Both the position numbers and the translations under genes were made by a program. A stretch of DNA of 38,638 bases from Planctomycetales bacterium 71-10 (GTDB lineage Bacteria; Planctomycetota; Planctomycetia; Isosphaerales; Isosphaeraceae), in contig MKTT01000145.1 of NCBI GenBank assembly GCA_001898385.1, positions 1 to 38,638 of the forward strand. Reading direction: 5' to 3'. Under the pieces are notes generated by a model. That model was not told where the DNA came from. It was given only the letters and a program-made list of their open reading frames with translations, and ran no database searches. Shown piece by piece: positions 1-8,500 of the stretch. The first letter of the stretch is position 1; each line of letters starts with the position of its first letter.

Positions 1-109
1 GGCCGGGTACGTGGCGATCTTCGAGTGGGCGAACAACCTGAAGCGGGTCACCGACGATTTCCTGGGGCTGCTCCTCGGGCTACCGCGTTCCACCGATCCG
101 GGATCATGA
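1..109 (+). CDS. 3' end of an unidentified gene (partial)
   Basis: An open frame enters from the left edge and stops with TGA at 107-109, giving 35 residues that start AGYVAIFEWANNLK and end in RSTDPGS. The frame is open throughout and its composition is protein-like, but too little is present to name a family. It lies 38 bp before the start of the IS3 transposase, so it may be the tail of another mobile-element gene or of a gene interrupted by the element. No function is proposed. Confidence 0.35.
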   Translation, partial: AGYVAIFEWANNLKRVTDDFLGLLLGLPRSTDPGS

Positions 110-120
110 GCCAATAATCC

Positions 121-1340
121 TTGAGGGATCACCACCGAGGCTCAACCATGGGTCGAATTCGCAAGCGACACTCGGCGGCGTTCAAGGCGAAGGTCGCCCT
201 GGAGGCCGTGAAGCAGGACAGGACGATCGCCGAGCTGGCCAAGCTGCATCAGGTCCACCCGGTGCATATCAGCCAGTGGAAGAAGCAACTGCTGGACGGC
301 CTGGAGGCCCTCTTCGAGAACGGGTCGGCGGGACGCCGACCCGACCCCGAAAAGCTCCAGATCGACTTGTACGAGCAGATCGGTCGGCTCCAGATGGAGC
401 TGGCCTGGGTGAAAAAAAATCTGGCGGCTGACGGTGCCGCTCGGCGAGGTTGGATCGATCCGCAGCACCCAAGCTTGAGCGTCCGCCGCCAGTGCGAACT
501 GATGGGCCTGGGCCGCGCCAGCCTCTACCGAGAGCCGGCCCGCGAGTCCGACGAGGACCTCCGGCTGATGCGGCTGATCGACGAGCAGTACCTCGCCACG
601 CCCTTCTACGGCAGCCGTCGCATGGCGGCCTGGCTGGACCGTCGCGGCGAGTCGGTCAACCGCAAGCGCGTCCAACGGCTGATGAGGATCATGGGCCTGG
701 AGGCGATCCAGCCCGGCCCCAGGACCACGAACAGGAGCCCCGACCACGAGAGCCACCCGTACCTGCTCCGAGGCGTGACGATCGACCGCCGCGACCAGGT
801 CTGGTCCACCGACGTGACCTACCTGCCCTTGGTGGACGGCTACATGTTCCTGGCCGCGGTCATCGACTGGCACAGCCGCTTCGTCCTGTCGTGGCGGCTG
901 TCGAACACGCTCGACGGCCGCTTCTGCCTGGAGGCCCTCGACGACGCCCTGCAAACCGGCCGCCCCGAGATCTTCAACACCGACCAGGGCTGTCAGTTCA
1001 CCGCCAACGCCTTCACCGGCAGGCTCAAGGAGGAAGGGGTCGCGATCAGCATGGACGGCCGCGGTCGAGCCCTGGACAACGTGTTCGTCGAACGGCTCTG
1101 GCGGTCCCTGAAGTACGAGGAGGTCTACCTGAAGTCGTACCGAGACGTCCCCGAGATGGAAGCGGACCTGGAGAGATGGTTCGCCTTCTACAACCACGAA
1201 CGGCTTCACCAGAGCCTGGACTACCGCACCCCCGCCGAGGTCTACCGAGACCCGACGCCGGTCAACCCACGAGGAAAGGAGACGCCCCAGACCATAACCT
1301 AAAATCGGGGCCGAGTGGTCTCGACATTGGGGTCCACTTC
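121..1340 (+). mobile_element. IS3-family insertion sequence (left end not resolved)
   Basis: The element is defined by its IS3-type DDE transposase (148-1302). IS3 elements normally begin TG and end CA with matching inverted ends. The stretch after the gene, around 1322-1340 (CGACATTGGGGTCCACTTCA), ends in CA and looks like a right end. I could not find its reverse complement (TGAAGTGGACCCC...) in the 147 bp before the gene. The left boundary is therefore nominal, and the copy may be truncated or recombined on that side. Confidence 0.6.
148..1302 (+). CDS. IS3-family transposase, OrfA and OrfB in one frame
   Basis: This DDE transposase of about 384 residues cuts and joins the ends of its own element. 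The N-terminal part (about residues 5-90) is the OrfA helix-turn-helix and leucine-zipper region (KRHSAAFKAKVALEA; LAKLHQVHPVHISQWKK). The C-terminal part is an rve integrase core with D222 (STDVTYL), D279 (NTDQGCQF) and E315 (NVFVERLW), with the 35-residue D-E spacing typical of IS3. It ends with the usual HERLHQSLDYRTPAEVY motif. In most IS3 elements OrfA and OrfB are joined by a -1 frameshift on an A-rich run. Here an eight-A run remains at 412-419, but the two parts are already in one frame. ATG 148 is preferred to the upstream TTG at 121 because GAGG lies 8-9 nt before it. Confidence 0.93.
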   Translation: MGRIRKRHSAAFKAKVALEAVKQDRTIAELAKLHQVHPVHISQWKKQLLDGLEALFENGSAGRRPDPEKLQIDLYEQIGRLQMELAWVKKNLAADGAARRGWIDPQHPSLSVRRQCELMGLGRASLYREPARESDEDLRLMRLIDEQYLATPFYGSRRMAAWLDRRGESVNRKRVQRLMRIMGLEAIQPGPRTTNRSPDHESHPYLLRGVTIDRRDQVWSTDVTYLPLVDGYMFLAAVIDWHSRFVLSWRLSNTLDGRFCLEALDDALQTGRPEIFNTDQGCQFTANAFTGRLKEEGVAISMDGRGRALDNVFVERLWRSLKYEEVYLKSYRDVPEMEADLERWFAFYNHERLHQSLDYRTPAEVYRDPTPVNPRGKETPQTIT

Positions 1341-1408
1341 ACGGGTGGGAAGCGTCTGGTTAACCTAGCTTGCTTCCATCCCTAAAGAATTAATTGAGGC
1401 GCCCTTGA

Positions 1409-2215
1409 ATGCCCTTCTCATCGTTCCGTCTCGCGATCTCGGACTGGCGGACAACACGAAAGGTGGTCCGGGAGTCGATCCGGGTGCGCGGCGTATCGGG
1501 AACATTTGCCCAGATCTTTCGCCAGGTTTATTACAGCATTCGCAAGTTGTCCCCCTCACGTCGCCGAGCCCGCCGCGTGCGAGAAGAGGCGCTGAACGCG
1601 TCTTATCGGGATTTCGACATGGTCTACGGAGTGGACACGACGACACCGATCCCGATCGAGACGCTGGCCACCGACAGCGATAATTGGTTATTCGGCAACA
1701 GGTATGAGCCGATCGTTCCCCGCGAGTTTCACGACATGATGCATGCTGCCGGTGAAGTGGCCGAGGGGCGTGTCTTCATCGATCTAGGCTGCGGCAAGGG
1801 GCGGGCATTGCTGTTAGCGTCCGAGTACCCCTTTAAACGTATCATCGGCGTTGAGTTCGCCTCAGAGCTAGTCCGGCTGGCGCGCGAGAATCTGCTACGC
1901 TATAGGAATACTCGCCAAGTCTGTCGGGATCTCGAGGTTATTGAGGCCGACGCCGCGACATACTCGTTCCCCGACGACCCACTCGTGATCTATTTATTCA
2001 ACCCGTTCGGTCCCGAGGTACTAGCGCCTGTCGTTGAGGCGGTCCGCCGTGCACTACATCGCCAACCCAGGCCGGTTACTATCCTCTACTATAAGCCAGT
2101 CCACGACAGGCTCTGGGCGGGCGTTCCCGAGTTGCAGCGGGTGACAGCTTTCCCGGGAGACTCCCGTTCGCTCAGCTATTCCATCTACCAGAGCTCACAG
2201 CCATGTGTGGGATAG
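1409..2215 (+). CDS. class I SAM-dependent methyltransferase
   Basis: A 268-residue protein with a Rossmann-type methyltransferase core. Motif I is DLGCGKG (residues 125-131), followed by an acidic strand end IIGVEF (about 145-150), a motif near IEADAATY (178-185) and IYLFNPFG (194-201) in the motif IV position. The first 110 residues are a basic, family-specific extension. Substrate and methyl acceptor cannot be read from the sequence. The stop overlaps the start of the following amidotransferase gene by 13 bp, so the two are probably translated together. GAGG at 1396-1399 precedes ATG 1409. The gene has more A and T at third positions than the NRPS genes, which may point to a different origin. 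It probably belongs to the neighbouring peptide cluster, but only position supports this. Confidence 0.85.
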   Translation: MPFSSFRLAISDWRTTRKVVRESIRVRGVSGTFAQIFRQVYYSIRKLSPSRRRARRVREEALNASYRDFDMVYGVDTTTPIPIETLATDSDNWLFGNRYEPIVPREFHDMMHAAGEVAEGRVFIDLGCGKGRALLLASEYPFKRIIGVEFASELVRLARENLLRYRNTRQVCRDLEVIEADAATYSFPDDPLVIYLFNPFGPEVLAPVVEAVRRALHRQPRPVTILYYKPVHDRLWAGVPELQRVTAFPGDSRSLSYSIYQSSQPCVG

Positions 2216-4080
2216 TCGCCATTCTCGACAAGACCGGCGCGGCCCGGATGGTGCGCTCTGAGTTGGAGCGAATGACGCGCACTCTGGTCCACCGCGGACC
2301 CGACGCTCAAGACTACTACGAATCGCCGGCGCTGGGAATTGGCGTCGCCCGGTTGGCGATCGTGGACCCAGACGGCGGTCGGCAGCCGATGAGCACTCCG
2401 GACGGCCAGTTGGTTTGGGCCTGCAACGGCGAGATCTTTAACTACATCGAGCTGCGGGGCGAGTTGGAGCGGCGCGGGCATCGCTTCCACACCCGTTGCG
2501 ACATTGAGGTGATCGGGCCCCTGTACCAGGAATACGGAGAGGGGATGCTGTCCCGGCTGAACGGCCAATTCGCACTGGTTCTCTACGACGCCCGGAAAGC
2601 CCTCATCCTGGCGGCGAGGGATCCTATCGGAATAGCCCCGCTATTCTGGACGGAGGTCGACGGCCTGCTGCTGATCGGCTCGGAGATAAAGAGTCTGCTG
2701 GCTCATCCCTCCTCGCCGCGCGAAGTTGATCTAGTCGGGCTCGACCAGGTGTTCACACTCCCTGGACTGGTCGGTCGGCGGACGCTGTTCCGCGGTATAC
2801 GCAGCCTGCCTCCTGGGCACTTACTCCGGGCTCGGCCGGGCTCCGAGGCTGCGGACGAGCCTTACTGGGATCTGGACTTCCCCGCCGAAGGGGAGCCGGT
2901 CGAGCGGCGGGGACAGGAGGAATGGCTCGATGAACTCGACGAACTGCTCCTGGATTCGGTCCGCCTCCGCCTGCGCGGAGATGCCCCCGTGGGGGTCTAC
3001 TTGAGCGGTGGGCTCGACTCGATGCTGGTCGCTGACGCCGTGCGTCGAGTACGGGGGCCTGATGCAGAGATTCACACCTTCGCGATTGATTTCACCGATC
3101 CGCTGCTGTCGGAGGGCAAATTCCAGCGGCTTGCAGCCCGGTGGCTGCGGACACTTCACCACGGCCGGCCGTTCGAACGCTCGGACATCGCGCCGCGGCT
3201 AAGGAAGGCGATTTGGCATACCGAGTGCGCGCTCAAAGAGACGTTTAACACTGCCGCATTGGCCCTATCCGAACTGGTGCACGACAGTGGGATGCGGGTG
3301 GTGCTCACCGGCCAAGGGGCGGACGAATTGTTCGCGGGGTACATCGGCTACCGGTTCGATGAAATCCGCCGATCCCAGCCCGACCTCGGGAACTCCGCCT
3401 GTTCACCCGAAGAGGTCGCGTTGCGGGAGCGATTGTGGGGCGACGCGGGCTTCTTCTACGAAAAAAATTACTCCTCGTCGCGGGGTGATCGGCTTCGGCT
3501 TTACAGTCCAGTACTACGCGAGCGGTTCAGCGAGTTCGATTGCCTCGAAGCCCCACTGGCCGACTCAGATCGGCTGCGCGGCCGCCATCCCGTCCACCAG
3601 CGGTCCTATCTGGATATCAAGTTTCGCCTGGCGGAGCACTTGCTCGGGGACCTTGGCGATCGGATGACTTACGCCCACTCGGTGGAGGGCCGCCACCCGT
3701 TTCTCGACCCGCGGGTGGTCGACCTGGCGCGGCGGCTTCCCCCGAGCCTTAAGCTCCATGACCTGCACGAGAAGTACCTACTCAAACTGCTCGGGATGCG
3801 ATACCTGCCGCGGCCGTTCACTGAGCGTGAGAAGTTCGGGTTCGCGGCGCCGGGGGTTTCAGCGTTGCTCGGGGGGGAATTCCCGTACATCGACGACATG
3901 CTGAGCTACGATCGCATCCGGCGCCAGGGTATCTTCGACCCAGACGAGGTCGAACACTTGAAGGCGCGTTATCAGGAACCCGGCTTCCGGCTCAACGTCC
4001 CGTTCGAGGAAGATTTGCTCGCAACCGTGCTGACTTTTAGCGTTTTCCTCGACGTATTTGATCTTAATCCCGGCGTGTAA
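2203..4080 (+). CDS. asnB: asparagine synthase (glutamine-hydrolysing) family protein
   Basis: A 625-residue two-domain enzyme. The N-terminal class II glutamine amidotransferase begins MCGIVAI, so the catalytic Cys2 is exposed after Met removal, and it has the RGPD motif (31-34) and CNGEIFN (74-80). The C-terminal ATP-binding synthetase domain has the PP-loop SGGLDS (268-273) and GQGADELFAGY. Family members adenylate a carboxylate and amidate it with glutamine-derived ammonia. Housekeeping copies make asparagine, while copies in biosynthetic clusters often amidate, or cyclise through, a carboxyl of a natural product. The overlap with a methyltransferase and convergence on an NRPS operon favour the second role, but that is inference. 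All motifs seen are intact and the length is near the usual 550-640 residues. Confidence 0.92.
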   Translation: MCGIVAILDKTGAARMVRSELERMTRTLVHRGPDAQDYYESPALGIGVARLAIVDPDGGRQPMSTPDGQLVWACNGEIFNYIELRGELERRGHRFHTRCDIEVIGPLYQEYGEGMLSRLNGQFALVLYDARKALILAARDPIGIAPLFWTEVDGLLLIGSEIKSLLAHPSSPREVDLVGLDQVFTLPGLVGRRTLFRGIRSLPPGHLLRARPGSEAADEPYWDLDFPAEGEPVERRGQEEWLDELDELLLDSVRLRLRGDAPVGVYLSGGLDSMLVADAVRRVRGPDAEIHTFAIDFTDPLLSEGKFQRLAARWLRTLHHGRPFERSDIAPRLRKAIWHTECALKETFNTAALALSELVHDSGMRVVLTGQGADELFAGYIGYRFDEIRRSQPDLGNSACSPEEVALRERLWGDAGFFYEKNYSSSRGDRLRLYSPVLRERFSEFDCLEAPLADSDRLRGRHPVHQRSYLDIKFRLAEHLLGDLGDRMTYAHSVEGRHPFLDPRVVDLARRLPPSLKLHDLHEKYLLKLLGMRYLPRPFTEREKFGFAAPGVSALLGGEFPYIDDMLSYDRIRRQGIFDPDEVEHLKARYQEPGFRLNVPFEEDLLATVLTFSVFLDVFDLNPGV

Positions 4081-4085
4081 GGATC

Positions 4086-4108
4086 GCGCCGCTGGGGCGG
4101 CCCGGCGC
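4086..4108. terminator. possible hairpin between convergent operons
   Basis: The 72-bp gap between the converging asnB-like and thioesterase genes holds an inverted repeat: GCGCCG at 4086-4091 and CGGCGC at 4103-4108 with an 11-nt loop. There is no T tract, so it is at most a weak or bidirectional terminator. Such short GC-rich repeats also occur by chance in DNA of this composition. Confidence 0.22.
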
Positions 4109-4152
4109 ATGGATGAGGCTGAGGCGGTGGATCTGGCCGGCCCGACCTGGTT

Positions 4153-4890
4153 TCACGGCCGTGGCGGGCTGTCGAGGTCAACCTCAAGGACACGGGGGAT
4201 AGCAGCGCCCGGCGCGTGCACAAAGAAATGATCCCCGTCGAAAAGGCGAAGACGGAACCCGCCCGGGGTGAACCCTTCCCAGCCCCGCACCTTCTCCACC
4301 GGGACGGCAGTATCGTCCCGGCCGGCGTAGGCGGCGATCGGACAGGCAGGCGGGGGGCCTGGCTCGTGGGCGTACAACTCCCCGAGGCGGAAATCGGCGC
4401 GCAGGGCAGGAAGCAGCAGGGCGAGCAGTTCCGGGGGTGCCGGGACTCCCCCGGAGACTCCCTGCTCTCGGCGGACGATCTCCAAGAATTCCCGGTCCGG
4501 CAACTCGTGATATCGAGTTCCGGCGCGGCAGCTAGGGGGGCGTGCGGCGGCGACGATCAGGCAGGTCGGTGGCCGATCGGCGGGGGCCCGCCGGGCGAGT
4601 TCGTACGCAATCAGCCCGCCCAAGCTGTGGCCGAACAGGGCGTACGGCAAGTTGTCCAGGTGCGCTAGCCGGGGGGACAGGTCGGCCACTACCTCCGCAA
4701 TGGTGTCGAGCGGGCGCTCATGGTACCGGTTCGCCCGGCCGGGTAGTTGGAGGATGGCTAGGTCCGAGTCGGGGCGGAGCAAGTGGCGCCAGGGGCGAAA
4801 GACCCCGGCCGATCCCCCGGCGTGCGGAAGGCAGACGAGGCGTCGACGCGGCTCGACCGGGCCGGCGAACCGGATCACACCGTCGGACAC
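4153..4890 (-). CDS. type II (editing) thioesterase
   Basis: A 245-residue alpha/beta hydrolase of the stand-alone thioesterase family that serves NRPS and PKS lines by clearing misacylated carrier domains. Seen: the N-terminal LPHAGGSAGVFRPW block (21-34), the oxyanion-side QLPGR motif (48-52), the nucleophile elbow GHSLGG with Ser89, an acid in GRDDTAV (Asp192 or Asp193) and the catalytic His in GDHFFVH (His221). The start is GTG at 4890, with GGAG about 6 nt upstream. It overlaps the end of the acetyltransferase gene by 16 bp and is the last gene of the NRPS operon. No thioesterase domain is fused to any synthetase here, so this protein could also take part in product release, although its family role is editing. 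Confidence 0.93.
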   Translation of the reverse strand: MSDGVIRFAGPVEPRRRLVCLPHAGGSAGVFRPWRHLLRPDSDLAILQLPGRANRYHERPLDTIAEVVADLSPRLAHLDNLPYALFGHSLGGLIAYELARRAPADRPPTCLIVAAARPPSCRAGTRYHELPDREFLEIVRREQGVSGGVPAPPELLALLLPALRADFRLGELYAHEPGPPPACPIAAYAGRDDTAVPVEKVRGWEGFTPGGFRLRLFDGDHFFVHAPGAAIPRVLEVDLDSPPRP

Positions 4891-5501
4891 ACGTTGCTCT
4901 CCGTCCGATTCCCCAAGAAATCCTCCCGAATCCGCGCGAAGCGCTCATGATCGCGCCAGCGCCCGGCCACCTTGAGGTAGCGCGGTGAGAAACCCTCCCT
5001 GCGGAAGCCGCAGCGCCGAACCAGGGCCAGGGAGCGAAAGTTGTCGGGCTGAATGTTTGCCTCTAGGCGATGCAGTTTGAGTGCGCGGAAGGCGTGTGCC
5101 AGAACTAGGTTGAGCCCCTCCGTCATATACCCCCTACCCCCGTGCTCGGAGAAGCCGTAATAGCCGAGATAGCCGCTTAAGAACGCTCCCCGGATGATCT
5201 CGTTGATGTTGACAATGCCGGCGATCGCGCCCGTGTCGTTTCGGCAGATGGCGAAGGAGCGGTTCGTAGGCAGTTGCGAGCGACGGATCCGCTCCGCGAA
5301 TTGTTCAGGTGTGACGGGAGGATGAACCCATGGCCGATGGTAACGGATGTCCTTTCGTGTCTGGGTAAGCACTTCGCCCGCGTCGCTGGCGAGCAGGTCG
5401 CGAATAAGCACCGAAGAGCCGCTTCGTAGCGAGACCGATCCCGGGTCGTTCCTGTTAGGCACTGGAATAACTCGCATGTCGTATCGAAAGAGCCGAACCA
5501 T
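4875..5501 (-). CDS. GNAT-family N-acetyltransferase (RimJ/RimL-like)
   Basis: A 208-residue GCN5-related acetyltransferase of the RimJ/RimL type, transferring an acyl group from acyl-CoA to an amine. Visible marks are the N-terminal RDLLASDAGEV segment, the acyl-CoA pyrophosphate loop GGRGYMTEGL, and the C-terminal block HRLEANIQPDNFRSLAL followed by RRCGFRREG. The first is the beta4-alpha3 loop and the last is typical of ribosomal-protein-type acetyltransferases. It begins 19 bp after the last NRPS gene and overlaps the thioesterase start, so it is co-transcribed with the cluster. It may acylate the peptide or a precursor amine, or give self-protection; the sequence does not decide between these. 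ATG 5501 is the chosen start. Confidence 0.85.
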   Translation of the reverse strand: MVRLFRYDMRVIPVPNRNDPGSVSLRSGSSVLIRDLLASDAGEVLTQTRKDIRYHRPWVHPPVTPEQFAERIRRSQLPTNRSFAICRNDTGAIAGIVNINEIIRGAFLSGYLGYYGFSEHGGRGYMTEGLNLVLAHAFRALKLHRLEANIQPDNFRSLALVRRCGFRREGFSPRYLKVAGRWRDHERFARIREDFLGNRTESNVCPTV

Positions 5502-5520
5502 CCCTCATCCGTTTGGCCCC

Positions 5521-8500
5521 TCAAGAGATCGCGACGGTCGCTAGGGTCGCCATCAGGCCGTCGAGCCGGTCCCCGACGGCGCCGTAGCCGATTCGCTTCG
5601 GGTCGTACTCGCAACGGATATGGACGCATCCGTCGGCCGGGTCGGTGCGCACGACCAGGTTGAGCGCAGGGTGGAAGCGATCGTAGCTCCCTGATGCAGT
5701 CGCGTGCACGGCCCGGGGCCAGGCGCCCTGGCGCCCGTGTGGGAAGTGGATGTAATTGAAACTGACACCCATCGCCTCGGCTCGGCCCTCGGCCCGGAGC
5801 AGCCGCCAGCAGGGGAATGGGCCGTGACGGTCGGCGTCGAGCAGGTGACCCTGGACCGCCTGGACCTGCTCCGCGACGCTCCCCGGAACCGGCCTGAGAA
5901 CGACCGGGGCGAGGTGCCAGAACAGGCCGAGCGGCCGGAACGGGTCGCTCAGACGGTCGGAACGACCGTTGCTGACTGTGGCGACTGCGACCGGGCCGCC
6001 CCCGAAGTCCGGCGCTAAAGCCTGCCCCCAGGCCCAGAGATAGACGGCCTTGGCAGTCACGTGCCAGCCCCGGGCCGCCTCGGCCACGCGGCGGGCTACG
6101 TCGCCGGGGACGAGTCGATCCCGGAATTCGTCGCCGCGCCCCTGGACCACCGGCGCCGGCCACCGAGGGGCCTGCACGGCCTGGCTCACCTCGCGCCAGT
6201 ATCGCGCCGAGCGATCGTCGGTCTCGGCTGCGCGCATCAACTCGATCAACTCGCGGTAGACCCGCCCGTCGTCGGGCCCGCCGGGCGCCGCCTGGGCACC
6301 CGCCAGGCCCGCGACCAGCTGATTGAAGAACTCGACGTTGCTCCACCCGTCGAAGAGGGCGTGATGGATGCTCAGCAGGAAAATCCCGGTGTTTTCCCCC
6401 TCGCGCAAGAACGCGAAGCGGAAAGGCGGTACGTCCGGGTCGTGGGGCCCGAGAGGCCGGCGCCGATCCTCGATCAGCAGCGATTGGAGGGTAACCGCAT
6501 CGATCGTTACACCCCGGTCCTCCACCCGCCAAGGCAAGGGGGCCGCGGGCCGCACTCGTTGCCGGACGGGGCGGTCCCCGTCGCCGACGAACTGCGTGCG
6601 GAAGATAGCGTGACGGGCGACGAGATTGCGCAGGACGGCGTGCAGCCGGTCGGGGTGGACGTTCGACCCCTCGAAACGGACCCATTGCTGGTAATGGTAG
6701 GCGGGCTCGTCGGGGATCGGCCCACCGTAGTGCTCCAGCATCATGGCCTGCTGATCGGACAGAGGGAATTCCTCGGCGGGTCGCGCAACGGCCGGCGCGC
6801 GGTCCGCCGGGGCCGGCGCCGCGCGGTCGGCGACGGCCTCCGCGAGCAGGGCAACGGTTTGGCAGCGAAACAGGTCGTCCAGGCTGACCGGCAGCCCCAG
6901 CTCGCGCAGGCGCTGGACTACCGCGACGGCATCCAGGGAGTGCCCGCCGAGGCTGAAGAAGTTGTCGTCGGGTCCGACGGCTGGCGTGCGCAGGCATTCC
7001 ACCCAGACGCGGGCGATCTGCTCCTGTAGGGGCGACGCGAGGGCCCGCACCTCCGACTTCCGGGTCGGCGGCTCGATGGGTCGTGCCAGCAGGGCGGTCG
7101 AGTCGAGCTTCCCGGAGCGCGTCAGGGGGACCTCCCCAATGCGGTGGAACAGGGATGGGACCATATATTCCGGGACGCGCGCTTCCATGTGAAGACGGAG
7201 TTCTTCATCGAGGTCGGCGTCTGCCTGATAGAAGACCTCCAGCCGAATGCCGCGCGCCGTCGGTCGGCCAACCGCGGCGGCCCAACGGACCCCGGGGTGG
7301 GCTCGCACATGGGCCTCCACTTCCGCATTCTCCACGCGGTAGCCCCGCACCTTGATCTGGCGGTCGGCTCGGCCCTCGAAGACCAACGCGCCATCGCCGC
7401 GGCGCCGGGCAAGGTCGCGCGTCCGGAACATGCGGGCGCCAGGCTCGACCGACCACGGGTCCGGTGGAAACGCATCGGCAGTCAGGTCGGGGCGGTTGAG
7501 GTAGCCGGCGGCGACCTGCCGGCCGGCGATGTACAACTCGCCGATGGTGCCGTCGGGGACCGGCTGGCTCCGCTCGTCGAGCAGGTAGATGCGAGTGTTC
7601 CAGACCGGCCACCCAATCGGCACCGGCCCGACCGCGCCGCGACGGCAGCGCCAGGCCGTGACCTCCACGGCCGCCTCTGTCGGCCCGTACAGGTTATACA
7701 GCTCGCAGTCGGGGAACACCTGGAAGAACCGGTGCTGGAGCGCCTCGGGCAGCTCCTCCCCGCTGCAGATCACCCGGATCAGGGTGCGGCAGTGCGCAGC
7801 CCGTGGCTCGCGCAGGAACGCGTCCAGCATGGATGGGACGAAATGAACGTGCGTGATCTCCTCCCGCTGGATTAGGTCCGCCAGGTAAGTCGGATCGCGC
7901 TCCCCGTCGGGCCGGGCGAGGACCAGCACCGAGCCGGCGACCAGCGGCCAGAACAGCTCCCAGACCGACACGTCGAACGAGTCGGGCGTCTTCTGGAGCA
8001 GCCGATCGGTTGTGTGCAGCGGGTCGGTACCCTGCGCCCACAGGATGCGATTGACGATGCCGGCGTGGGTGTTTATCACCCCCTTGGGCACGCCGCTGGA
8101 GCCGGATGTATAGAGGAGGTATGCGGGGTCGTCCGGCTCGGCGAGTGGGGCCGGGAGTGGGGCAGTCGCGGCGACGGCGTCGCGGACGGCGTCGAGGTCG
8201 ATGCACCGATCCGGTGCGACGACCGCACGAATCACCTCGGGGCCGCCCGAGTTAAAGAGGACCAATTCAGGCGCCGCATCGGCGAGGATTGTCTCCAGCC
8301 GCTGCCTCGGCAACCGGGGATCGAGCGGCAGGTACGCCAGGCCGACCTTCAGAATCGCCAAGGCACTTACGACAAGGTCGGCCGAGCGCGGCAAGCCGAG
8401 AGCGATTACGCGTGAGCCCGCCCCTGCGCCGACCGGCCGGCGCGCCAAAAGGTAGGATGCGAGGCGGCCCGCCGCGTCGTCCAACTCCGCGAACGTCAGT

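Noticed and set aside
142..1209. Long open frame on the - strand opposite the IS3 transposase
   Set aside because: Its protein is Val/Gln/His-rich with no domain. The + strand frame carries a complete DDE transposase, so this is a high-GC antisense shadow.
5177..6997. Open frame of about 600 codons on the - strand overlapping the C-A-T-C synthetase and the GNAT gene
   Set aside because: The product is Arg/Pro/Gly-rich low-complexity sequence, while the overlapping frames encode clear NRPS and acetyltransferase domains.
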